A stretch of 64,000 nucleotides of DNA from Bosea sp. Tri-49 (GTDB taxonomy: Bacteria > Pseudomonadota > Alphaproteobacteria > Rhizobiales > Beijerinckiaceae), in the NCBI RefSeq assembly GCF_003952665.1, contig NZ_CP017946.1:2232001-2296000 (forward strand), written 5' to 3'. Shown in pieces: positions 8,233-15,625 of this stretch. How positions within the stretch are numbered: position 1 is the stretch's first letter; each line of letters opens with the position of its first letter. The translations under genes and the position numbers were made by a program. The notes beneath the pieces were generated by a model, which saw only the letters and a list, made by a program, of their open reading frames with translations, had not been told where the DNA came from and did not search any database.

Positions 8233-8859
8233 ATGACCAGGACAGCCACGATCATCCGCGAATACGGCCCCTTCCCCGGTGTCGAGGCCGTGCACGGCGT
8301 CAGCTATGACGGCAACAACGTCTGGTTCGCGTCCGGCGACAAGCTCAACGCCTTCGATCCGAAGAGCGGCGACACCGTTCGCAGCCTCGACGTCCCCGCC
8401 CATGCCGGCACCGCCTTCGACGGCAAGCACCTCTACCAGATCGCCGAAGACCGCATCCAGAAGATCGATCCGGAGAGCGGGCGGGTGGTCTCGACGATTC
8501 CCGCGCCTGCCGGCGGCGGCGATTCCGGCCTCACCTGGGCGGAAGGCACGCTCTGGGTCGGCCATTATCGCGAGCGCCAGATCCATCAGGTCGACCCGGA
8601 GACCGGCAAAATACTGCGCACGCTGCAGTCCAACCGCTTCGTCACCGGCGTGACCTGGAGCGACGGCGAGCTCTGGCACGCGACCTGGGAGAACGAGGAA
8701 AGCGAGATCCGCCGGGTCGATCCTGAGACCGGCAAGGTGCTGGACAGCATGCGCATGCCGGAAGGGACCTTCATCGCCGGCATGGAGGCAGGCGGCGACC
8801 GCTTCTATTGCGGCGGCGGCGGCAAGAGCGCCGTGGTCAGGGCAGTGAAGCGCAGGTGA
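8233..8859 (+). CDS. Beta-propeller protein (YncE / glutamine-cyclotransferase-like)
   Basis: A 208-residue protein made of repeated propeller blades: VHGVSYDGNNVWFASGDKLN, IDPESGRVVSTI, GLTWAEGTLWVGHYRERQIH, VDPETGKILRTL and VDPETGKVLDSM. The recurring W-x-W plus (V/I)DP-E-(S/T)GK pattern is that of glutaminyl cyclotransferase-like/YncE propellers. No signal peptide is seen, so it is likely cytoplasmic. GAGGAGATCATCCC precedes the start. It is 38 bp behind the winged-helix gene and likely co-transcribed. Enzymatic activity cannot be inferred. Confidence 0.82.
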   Translation: MTRTATIIREYGPFPGVEAVHGVSYDGNNVWFASGDKLNAFDPKSGDTVRSLDVPAHAGTAFDGKHLYQIAEDRIQKIDPESGRVVSTIPAPAGGGDSGLTWAEGTLWVGHYRERQIHQVDPETGKILRTLQSNRFVTGVTWSDGELWHATWENEESEIRRVDPETGKVLDSMRMPEGTFIAGMEAGGDRFYCGGGGKSAVVRAVKRR

Positions 8860-8901
8860 AGGCGATCAGCGCAAATCATAACGGTGCGATCGACTTGGGC
8901 A

Positions 8902-8930
8902 GCACCGTCACGAACGCTTCGTGACGGTGC
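8902..8930. terminator. Strong hairpin between convergent genes
   Basis: GCACCGTCACGAA (8902-8914) and TTCGTGACGGTGC (8918-8930) are perfect 13-bp arms with a 3-nt loop. It lies between the convergent beta-propeller gene and the T6SS immunity gene. There is no T tract on either side, so it may be a bidirectional transcription or mRNA-stability barrier rather than a classic terminator. Confidence 0.6.
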
Positions 8931-8937
8931 CAGGCTG

Positions 8938-9612
8938 CTATCCGATTGCCCGAACAGGAATGATATCGTCGGGGCCGGGAACAACCAGGTGAAACTGCTC
9001 CAACTGAGCCAGGATCGTGAAATGCTCCAGCGCGCTCATGCGCTTGATGTTCTCGACACGCTGCAGCGGCCCAAACGCGCCGGCAATAGCCAGCGCCGGC
9101 ACGAAGCCGAAGCACTCGGTCGAACTTGGACGGCCGTAAGCCTCAACACAGCGATCGAACATCGGTTCGCCGGCGTTGTCTAGAAAGTCGGCGTCCTCCC
9201 GGTCAGGCACGATGCCGGACGCGATATGATCTGCAGATGCGGTCGGCTTCCAGCCCGGCATCGTCAACGAGTCGCAGTATACAAGCGAGAATGGCAAATC
9301 GATTTTGAAATCAAGGTACTGGTCAGACCAGCACCATAGGGTTCCAAAAGCGGTAAATCCGACGACATGACAGCTACGATGATGAAATTCTTTGTCATCT
9401 TTAAAAATCAAAGCCAATATAGATCTAAATTCATCCGGATCACAGAGATTAAAAAGACCTCCATGAAACGAAACAAAGCCATATTTTGTAATGAATTCTA
9501 CCAATGAATCTGGCAAAATTTCTGAAATTCTTTCCTTTCTTTCTTGAGAAAGAGAATTTTCAGGGAATACAGGGGAGTAATTGTTTAGATAATACTCAAA
9601 ATTCTCATACAT
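8938..9612 (-). CDS. T6SS immunity protein, Tdi-type (GAD-like + DUF1851)
   Basis: A 224-residue cytosolic protein. The N-terminal half (FEYYLNNYSPVFPENSLSQE, SLVEFITKYGFVSFHGGLF, LCDPDEFRSIL, VGFTAFGTLWCWSD) is a GAD-like domain, and the C-terminal half (DNAGEPMFDRCVEAYGRPS, TECFGFVPALAIAGAFGPLQ, EHFTILAQLEQF) is DUF1851. This two-domain layout is that of Agrobacterium Tdi immunity proteins, which neutralise Tde DNase effectors (established). It starts 13 nt after the effector stop. The 5' two thirds are much AT-richer than the effector and adaptor genes, suggesting a separate history or exchange of the toxin-immunity end of the cassette. Confidence 0.87.
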   Translation of the reverse strand: MYENFEYYLNNYSPVFPENSLSQERKERISEILPDSLVEFITKYGFVSFHGGLFNLCDPDEFRSILALIFKDDKEFHHRSCHVVGFTAFGTLWCWSDQYLDFKIDLPFSLVYCDSLTMPGWKPTASADHIASGIVPDREDADFLDNAGEPMFDRCVEAYGRPSSTECFGFVPALAIAGAFGPLQRVENIKRMSALEHFTILAQLEQFHLVVPGPDDIIPVRAIG

Positions 9613-9624
9613 ACAGCTACACCC

Positions 9625-11307
9625 CTAATCACACGGCCTTAGATTGACTTTCATCTTCTCACCTGACCGTCCCTCTTTCCGCATATGTTCGGCCTCCTCC
9701 TTCAGGGAGGCTGCCCGCCCCTTCTGGGTCCACTGATTGCCGATATAGGAATTGACCTCAGAGTCGCCAAGCACAGGATTCCCCGCCGCATCCTTCGAGA
9801 ATACCGCAGGATTGCCGCCAGCAACCATGTCCAAGAAATGCGTCGCCGCCATACCGGCGGTCTTGGCTTCAATCTGCTCCTTGCTCAGCCCTTGACCGCT
9901 AAGGTACCGCTTGTACGCAGCACGGTGCTGTTGCTGAAGATACGGCTGTCTCAGCAACTTCGTCCCTTGCGCCTTCTCCAGGACCCAGTGCGCGTACGCC
10001 ATATCATCAGCGGTCATTCTTTCGTTTATATAATTCATCTGCTCGTCTAGCTGCCTTTTATATTCAGCAGCCTTGCCCTTGAGATTATCGGGAACCTCAA
10101 AGCACTCGACATCCATAACGCGCGTGCTCCTTGCACCGCCGTCGCCATCCTCCTCCGCCTTCTTTTCAGGCGGCTTGTCGCTCTTCTTGTCAGGCAGCTT
10201 GTCTCCCGCCTTGTTTGCATCCGCGGCCGCCTCGAGCCCTTCACCGACCTTCTTTGCCAGCTTGAGCTTCCTGGTCGGGTCGACCACGTCGATGGCGACG
10301 CCGACTCCTGCCCCAAGGACACCCGGTACGCCATCCTTGCTCCAGGCGTCCTTCGCGCCCTCCCAGCCATCGGATGCTTTCCCGGCTCCCCAATCCCAGG
10401 CCGCCCCGGCCGAGCCTTTCGGGTCGTTCCAGACCTGACTCCCGACATTGGCGATGCCGGAGCCAATGTTCTTCGTGCCCTGCCAGACCTCGCTCCCAGT
10501 CGGCAGGCCATTGTAGAAATTGGTCGCATCCGTTCCGATCTTCGACGGATCGTTCCACCACTCTCCAGCCTTGTCCCAAATGCCGTCGGCGGTCTGGACC
10601 GTGCCTGATTTGTCGTAGAGCTGATCCTTGAACGACTGCCAGGCGCTCTTGTCGTGCTCGTCATTCGCGTCGGGCGCCTTGTTCACCTCCGTCGACTTGA
10701 CGTGAGTATATTCGCCGGGGTTGTTGCCGTTGTTCAGCCAGCACGTATCGGAATGGCGCTGAACCCAGATGCCGTTGACCTTGACGACACTGGAATGCGA
10801 ATTCGGAATGACCTTCGAGCTGACGGTGTTCGACTTGACTCCAAGCCCGGTGCCCGGCTCGTCCCCCCGCGTGTACCAGATCCGCGATTGATTGTGCTTG
10901 ATGGCGACGCCGTTCGAGAACACGTCGGGGGAATAGTTCTCATCGTCACCGCCCAGCGCATACGACATGAACGGCGTCGGCGTGGTGCCGACGCGACACA
11001 CATCAGGCGCAGTCGAAATCGCGACCGCATCGTTATGGTCGACGACAAATTCCGGCGGATGCGGATTGGGCCCAGTCGGCGGAGGGGGCTTCTTTTTCTT
11101 CTCCTCCTCTTCCTTCTTCTTCTCGTAAGGTGCGATGAGCCGATCCGCTTCCGCCCATTTTGCCTGAGCCCCTGCCCGATCGCTGTTCCAGAGCGCGTCG
11201 CCAGCGGCGTTGAGCTGATTGTGTTGCTCCGCCATACTTGGGGGCATCTGGTCCCAGTTATAGGTACGCCCGCCGGTGATCGTTATTTTGGGCGGCTCGT
11301 CGCTCAT
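9625..11307 (-). CDS. T6SS DNase effector, DUF4150 (PAAR-like) + Ntox15, Tde2-like
   Basis: A 560-residue effector. Residues 1-90 hold a charged linker (Lys/Glu run about 62-73, then PPPPTGPNPHPPE). Residues about 93-205 are a DUF4150 PAAR-like tip domain (DVCRVGTTPTPFMSYALGG, SNGVAIKHNQSRIW, WVQRHSDTCWLNNGNNPG). Residues about 215-330 are a Trp/Gly-rich linker (GIANVGSQVWNDPKGSAGAA). The C-terminus from about 390 is the Ntox15 DNase domain with the catalytic HxxD motif (H490-F-L-D493). ATG 11307 is used: its A is the last base of the adaptor stop (TGATG), implying translational coupling. In Agrobacterium such toxins degrade DNA in target bacteria (established for Tde1/Tde2). Confidence 0.9.
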   Translation of the reverse strand: MSDEPPKITITGGRTYNWDQMPPSMAEQHNQLNAAGDALWNSDRAGAQAKWAEADRLIAPYEKKKEEEEKKKKPPPPTGPNPHPPEFVVDHNDAVAISTAPDVCRVGTTPTPFMSYALGGDDENYSPDVFSNGVAIKHNQSRIWYTRGDEPGTGLGVKSNTVSSKVIPNSHSSVVKVNGIWVQRHSDTCWLNNGNNPGEYTHVKSTEVNKAPDANDEHDKSAWQSFKDQLYDKSGTVQTADGIWDKAGEWWNDPSKIGTDATNFYNGLPTGSEVWQGTKNIGSGIANVGSQVWNDPKGSAGAAWDWGAGKASDGWEGAKDAWSKDGVPGVLGAGVGVAIDVVDPTRKLKLAKKVGEGLEAAADANKAGDKLPDKKSDKPPEKKAEEDGDGGARSTRVMDVECFEVPDNLKGKAAEYKRQLDEQMNYINERMTADDMAYAHWVLEKAQGTKLLRQPYLQQQHRAAYKRYLSGQGLSKEQIEAKTAGMAATHFLDMVAGGNPAVFSKDAAGNPVLGDSEVNSYIGNQWTQKGRAASLKEEAEHMRKEGRSGEKMKVNLRPCD

Positions 11308-12353
11308 CACGCCGCCTCCGCCAGCGGGCCAAAGCATTCGAGGATGGGCTGGCCGCGCCGCTCCGGCCAGGGGAAGCCGGTGCGCCAGGTCAGGGTGACG
11401 CGGGCGATCCCCGAACGCAGGTCGAAATGCACGCCGTCGAGAACCAGCGGCGCGACTTCGGGACCACGCCCCTGGTCGAGCATTACCTGCATCGTCAGGC
11501 CGGGCAGCCAGCCGCGCACCAGCGGATAGCGATAGGCCAGGTTCTCCAGCTCGAAGGGCTCGTCGCCTTTCAGCCAGGGCGCGACGATCAGGTCGGGATG
11601 GGCGCATTGCCAGAAGCGGAAGTCGAAATCCTCCGGCAGCAGCGGATGGCGCCTGGCGAGCCACTCCTCCGTATAGCTCCCGGCATATTGGTGGCGCTGG
11701 CGCCACCAGGGCGAGAGCGGGCCGAAGCCCTGCGGTTCGATCTCGCCATGTGGCGTGGTGAACGGCTGCGTGGGATCCTCGATCTGCGGCGCCGGATATT
11801 CGTCGCCGTCGCGGACGCGGCTCTCGTCGACGATGCCGCGGCCGAGCGGGTTGAAACGATAGCGGCCATCGAAATCTGGACCTGAATGGCCCGGCAGAAG
11901 CCCGCCATGGGCCAGACGCCAGTCGATCGGCACATAGGGGACCGGTTGAGGCGCGGTGAGCTCCCAGTCGACTTGAGCCCTGCCCTGCCGGCGCGCGCGC
12001 CAGCTGCGCGGGCCGGTGACCCGCAAGGCCTTCTGCACCGGGCCGATCCGCAGGCGGCAGGTCCAGCTCGGCCGCGGGACCTGGTCGGGGCTATGGGCCG
12101 CGCCGATAAAGGTCACATCGGTCGCCGGCTTGAACGGGACGAGATCGCCTTGCGTGAGCAACGGCCCCTCATGCGGATCGCCGTCATAGATATCCGCCAG
12201 CTTCAGCGGGAGCTGCTTCCCGGCGGGAGCAAGTGGCCCTGCTGCCGAGAACTGGAACGTCCCGCGGACAGCGATCACGCCGAGCAGCTGCCCGGCGAGA
12301 TTGAACTGCCGGAAGGCGATGGCCGGGAACGGCGTGCGGTTGTCGACCGACAT
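11307..12353 (-). CDS. DUF2169 T6SS adaptor/chaperone
   Basis: A 348-residue protein opening with VDNRTPFPAIAFRQFNLAGQ, the standard DUF2169 N-terminus, followed by VIAVRGTFQFSAAGPL, QLPLKLADIYDGDPHEGPLL and a C-terminal ARVTLTWRTGFPWPERRGQP. DUF2169 proteins stabilise DUF4150-containing effectors and load them on VgrG in Agrobacterium (established). It starts 6 nt after vgrG and shares one base with the effector start, so the three genes form one transcript. Confidence 0.92.
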   Translation of the reverse strand: MSVDNRTPFPAIAFRQFNLAGQLLGVIAVRGTFQFSAAGPLAPAGKQLPLKLADIYDGDPHEGPLLTQGDLVPFKPATDVTFIGAAHSPDQVPRPSWTCRLRIGPVQKALRVTGPRSWRARRQGRAQVDWELTAPQPVPYVPIDWRLAHGGLLPGHSGPDFDGRYRFNPLGRGIVDESRVRDGDEYPAPQIEDPTQPFTTPHGEIEPQGFGPLSPWWRQRHQYAGSYTEEWLARRHPLLPEDFDFRFWQCAHPDLIVAPWLKGDEPFELENLAYRYPLVRGWLPGLTMQVMLDQGRGPEVAPLVLDGVHFDLRSGIARVTLTWRTGFPWPERRGQPILECFGPLAEAA

Positions 12354-12359
12354 GCCCGG

Positions 12360-14630
12360 TCAACCTTTGGCCGAGCTGTCCGCCGACGTCGCTTTCGCCT
12401 CGGCGGTGCCGCCGCCAGGCTTGTTGAGGTCGACCACCTTGCCGTTGATCTGCGTTGGCCCCGAGGCGGTGAAGTTGAAGTTCGTGCCCAGGATGATCAC
12501 CGTGCCGTCCTTGCGCATGATGAACTTCGAGGCGCCGCACTCGATGACGAACTCCTCGCCGACGATGGTCTTCGAGAACTTGCCGACATTGGTCACCATG
12601 GTCTGGCCGACATTGGTGACCTTGCTCATGCCGATCTGCTCGACCTGGGCGACGCCGACGCTGGTCGACTGGAATGACTGGACGACCGTGTTCATGATGC
12701 CCGGCAGCGGGAAGAAGCCGCCGGCATCCTTGCCGATCCCGGTGCCGGACGCCGTCAGGTCGACGCCGGCATCGGCGCGCGGACTAGGGCCCGAGACGAC
12801 GCCCTTGCGCGACTTCTGGCCACCGCCGGAGAGAAAGCCGAGGGCGGACGATGCGAGCGTGAGGCCGAAGGCGCCGAGCGTTGCACCGCCACCGCCCGCG
12901 ATATCACCCGATTGCTTCAGCAGATTGGCTGTCTGGCCGGCCAGGCCCATGACGCCGGTCAGCGCCTTCATCGCGTTGGAGCCGGTCCCGCCGACGACCA
13001 TGTTCAGCGAGCCGCCGATCTCGTGCTTCTGGTTCTTCGCGACCTCCACCGCGCGGTTGCCGCCGACCGAGTAGACGTCGTGGCTGTCGACGCGCGCCGT
13101 GCGGTTGTTGAGCACGCGTGTCGTGTGGTCCTTCTGGGCGTGGAAGAACATGATCTCCTGCCCGGTCTTGTCCTCCAGGGTGAACTCGTTGAAGCCGGTG
13201 CCCTTGTAGGTGTTGGAGCGCAGGACCGAGCGCGTCTTGTTCGCCGGCAGATCGTAGGGCACACGGTGGTTGACCGGATCGGGCACGCAGCCGGTGACCA
13301 GCGGCCGGTCGGGATCGCCTTCGAGATAGACCACCGAGACCTCCATCCCGATGCGTGGAATGATCTGGCCTCCCCAGGTCTGACCGCCCCAGACCTGGGC
13401 GACGCGCAGGCGGCAGCTCTGGTCGCCATGCCGGTCCCAATGGAAATGGACGAGGATGCGGCCGTGATCGTCGCAATCGATCTCCTCGCCCTTCTGGCCG
13501 ACGACAATCGCCGTCTGGGTCGAGTCGATGCGCGGCTTTTGCGTCGTCATCGGCGTGCGGAAGGGCACCTCGACGGGTAAGAGATCGTATTCGGCACGAT
13601 AACCGGCCTCCTCCTGGCCCGCATGCGCCCTGTAGACCTGCGGGCCATAGCTGAAGCGCGTGCCGACGAGGAGGTGCTGCCCGTTCTCGCCGCTGCGGGG
13701 GTGCCGGCTGAGCGTCAGGAAGGCGCCGGCGAAAGCCGACACGGCAAAGCCGATCGCGTTGCGGCGCTTGTCCATCGCCTGCTCGGCCTCGAGCCGGATG
13801 CGGGCATAGCGCTCGCCGTCAGCCTGGACGACATGCGGCCCGGGATAGTCGAAGAGCTCGAGCGTGGAGTGGGTGTATCGCTCGGTCGCCGCGGCATCGG
13901 CCAGCATCTGCGTGTTGGGCGTGAGATGGTTGAAATCCTGGAGGCCGGAACGACCGGACCGCAGCGTCCGGCGCATCCGCCAGTCCTGGATCGTCGGTCG
14001 GCGCGCCAGATGCCCGGCATCCCTGGCCGCCACATAGACGACGTTCTCCAGCCCCGGCGCAGGCGAATGGGAGGCACGGCCATCGCACAGCACCAGCACA
14101 TGACGGTCGGCCGCGTGCTGGAAGTAATAATAGATGCCGTGCTGCTCCATCAGCCGGCTGAGAAAGTTGAAATCGGTCTCGCGGTACTGAACCGTATAGT
14201 GGAGAACCGGATAATCATATGTCGTGGCGATGCGGAAATCCGAAAAACCTCGCCGGGCGAAGGTCTCTCGAATGATGTCGAGCACCGTCTTGTCATGGAA
14301 GATCCGGCAATCTGCGATCTTGTCGAGCAGCCAGAACCATGGCCGCAGCAGGAGACGATAATGCGTCAGCCCGTGCTCGATACCGAGCCACTCCCCTTCC
14401 GCAACTATACCGTGTAACATCCGCTTGCCGGACGGTCCACGATCGAGTTCGACATGACAGGGCTGGCCGATAAGCTTATCGAAGTCGATATCGGCGTCAT
14501 TCGAAATTGCGTTGATCTCAGCGGTGAATAAACGCCCCAAACTTTCCGTTACGGAAACATCGACCAGACACAATACGTCAGGGCCGAGCGGGGTAAACAA
14601 TTTCGCCGAGCGATTGACCTGAGTAAGCAT
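12360..14630 (-). CDS. vgrG: T6SS spike protein VgrG
   Basis: A 756-residue VgrG. The N-terminal gp27-like part has ITINAISNDADIDFDKLIGQ-type motifs (LFTAEINAISND), LLRPWFWLLDKIADCRIF, ETDFNFLSRLMEQHGIYYYF. The gp5-OB part has HFHWDRHGDQSCRLRVAQVW, GGQIIPRIGMEVSVVYLEGD and PLVTGCVPDPVN. The gp5 beta-helix follows (LRSNTYKGTGFNEFTLEDKTG, FFHAQKDHTTRVLNNRTARV). The C-terminal ~200 residues (Gly/Ala-rich linker, then TIVGEEFVIECGASKFIMRKDGTVIILGTNFN) is a trypsin-like VgrG tail seen in this group and likely docks the DUF2169/DUF4150 partner. ATG 14630 is favoured over a TTG at 14642. It leads the cassette; no tss genes are in the window. Confidence 0.95.
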   Translation of the reverse strand: MLTQVNRSAKLFTPLGPDVLCLVDVSVTESLGRLFTAEINAISNDADIDFDKLIGQPCHVELDRGPSGKRMLHGIVAEGEWLGIEHGLTHYRLLLRPWFWLLDKIADCRIFHDKTVLDIIRETFARRGFSDFRIATTYDYPVLHYTVQYRETDFNFLSRLMEQHGIYYYFQHAADRHVLVLCDGRASHSPAPGLENVVYVAARDAGHLARRPTIQDWRMRRTLRSGRSGLQDFNHLTPNTQMLADAAATERYTHSTLELFDYPGPHVVQADGERYARIRLEAEQAMDKRRNAIGFAVSAFAGAFLTLSRHPRSGENGQHLLVGTRFSYGPQVYRAHAGQEEAGYRAEYDLLPVEVPFRTPMTTQKPRIDSTQTAIVVGQKGEEIDCDDHGRILVHFHWDRHGDQSCRLRVAQVWGGQTWGGQIIPRIGMEVSVVYLEGDPDRPLVTGCVPDPVNHRVPYDLPANKTRSVLRSNTYKGTGFNEFTLEDKTGQEIMFFHAQKDHTTRVLNNRTARVDSHDVYSVGGNRAVEVAKNQKHEIGGSLNMVVGGTGSNAMKALTGVMGLAGQTANLLKQSGDIAGGGGATLGAFGLTLASSALGFLSGGGQKSRKGVVSGPSPRADAGVDLTASGTGIGKDAGGFFPLPGIMNTVVQSFQSTSVGVAQVEQIGMSKVTNVGQTMVTNVGKFSKTIVGEEFVIECGASKFIMRKDGTVIILGTNFNFTASGPTQINGKVVDLNKPGGGTAEAKATSADSSAKG

Positions 14631-14642
14631 ATGCAAATCCAA

Positions 14643-14972
14643 GAATCAGCCTGAAATAAACTTTGGTAGGATTAGAGACTGTTTCGCCTGATCAGGCAGA
14701 GCATTGCGGCCTTTTCGTGAGAGGCGCTGGCGCGGCGACTCGCTCCCGCCCCGCGTGAGCGCAGGAGACGCCGCCGCGCGTTACTCGCCGTCACAGCAGC
14801 CCCGTGCCCTTCAGCAGGGCCATGAGATGGCCTTCGGGAAGACAAGCTCCGCAGAACTTTGGCGAATTTGCTCTCTGCATTGCCCAGCATCAGACCGACA
14901 TGTTCGCTGGGCAGCAGTAAGGACCGGTGATCGGCAGCGTTCTCATCGGTTGCCGCCACACACCTGCACGAT
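14643..14972. other. Intergenic stretch upstream of vgrG
   Basis: About 330 bases between vgrG and the small secreted protein gene, both on the minus strand. It should contain the vgrG promoter. I see no convincing gene; the ORFs here lack codon bias and have no family resemblance. The first 60 bases next to vgrG are AT-richer than the rest. Confidence 0.5.
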
Positions 14973-15404
14973 CTAGCGAACCACGCGTCCGCGCTGCCGC
15001 ACCCCGTTCGGCAGGCGGCAGAAGCAGCGGGCGCCGGCAAGAGCCCGACTCGGCGCGGCACAGGCCCGACGCGGCGTCCTGCAAATAGCGGCGATAACGC
15101 TTCGGGGCGATGGATCGTCGGCTGCCCCATAGCGCGGCATGTAGATCGAGTTCGGCGATCGCGGCGCGGTCCGCGGTGTCCCACCATAGTCGACTGGCGG
15201 GCCGGCGCCTGGGATGCCGCCAGCCCCCGGTGCATGCAGCCTGATGTCAGGCGTGTGATCGAAGATCGAGGGCGGTCCCAGGCCCTGGCGCGGCCCGCCC
15301 GGCGTCAGCGGCGCATTGCCCGGCGTGCCGATCTGGGCGAGCGCCGGATGGATGAACAGCAATGCGGCCAGCGCCACCATCGTCTGCTTCCAAGACGTTA
15401 TCAT
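14973..15404 (-). CDS. Small secreted cysteine-containing protein
   Basis: A 143-residue protein with a Sec signal (TSWKQTMVALAALLFIHPALA, cleavage before QIG). The mature protein is Pro/Gly-rich (GTPGNAPLTPGGPRQGLGPP) and ends in a short Cys module (ICRTPRRACAAPSRALAGAR then CFC) that recalls the C-x-TP-x-G-x-C...GxPCFCxT tail of small rhizobial secreted proteins. It is divergent from the Gly/His-rich secreted protein gene at 15626. Function unknown; an envelope or extracellular role is inferred from the signal peptide. Confidence 0.6.
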   Translation of the reverse strand: MITSWKQTMVALAALLFIHPALAQIGTPGNAPLTPGGPRQGLGPPSIFDHTPDIRLHAPGAGGIPGAGPPVDYGGTPRTAPRSPNSIYMPRYGAADDPSPRSVIAAICRTPRRACAAPSRALAGARCFCRLPNGVRQRGRVVR

Positions 15405-15625
15405 CTCTCGCTTCCTCTCTCCGACGCTGCACTGGGCAGTAACCCCATCGGACTAGTTCGAGCGACCTAAAGCTTTCACTCGAATAGAATAAAATCAAGT
15501 CAAACACTGCATGCTATTGCTCAACGTGCCGGATTGGCCCTGTTTGGGAATCTAAAACAGGCCATCCCGAAATACATCGTTTTTTGCGCTGGGCAGCTAC
15601 TGGCTTCCCGGGCGGGAGGCACGTC

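Noticed and set aside
14672..15235. A 187-codon minus-strand ORF
   Set aside because: Overlaps the signal-peptide-bearing frame at 14973-15404, is Arg/Ala-rich and has no start site support.
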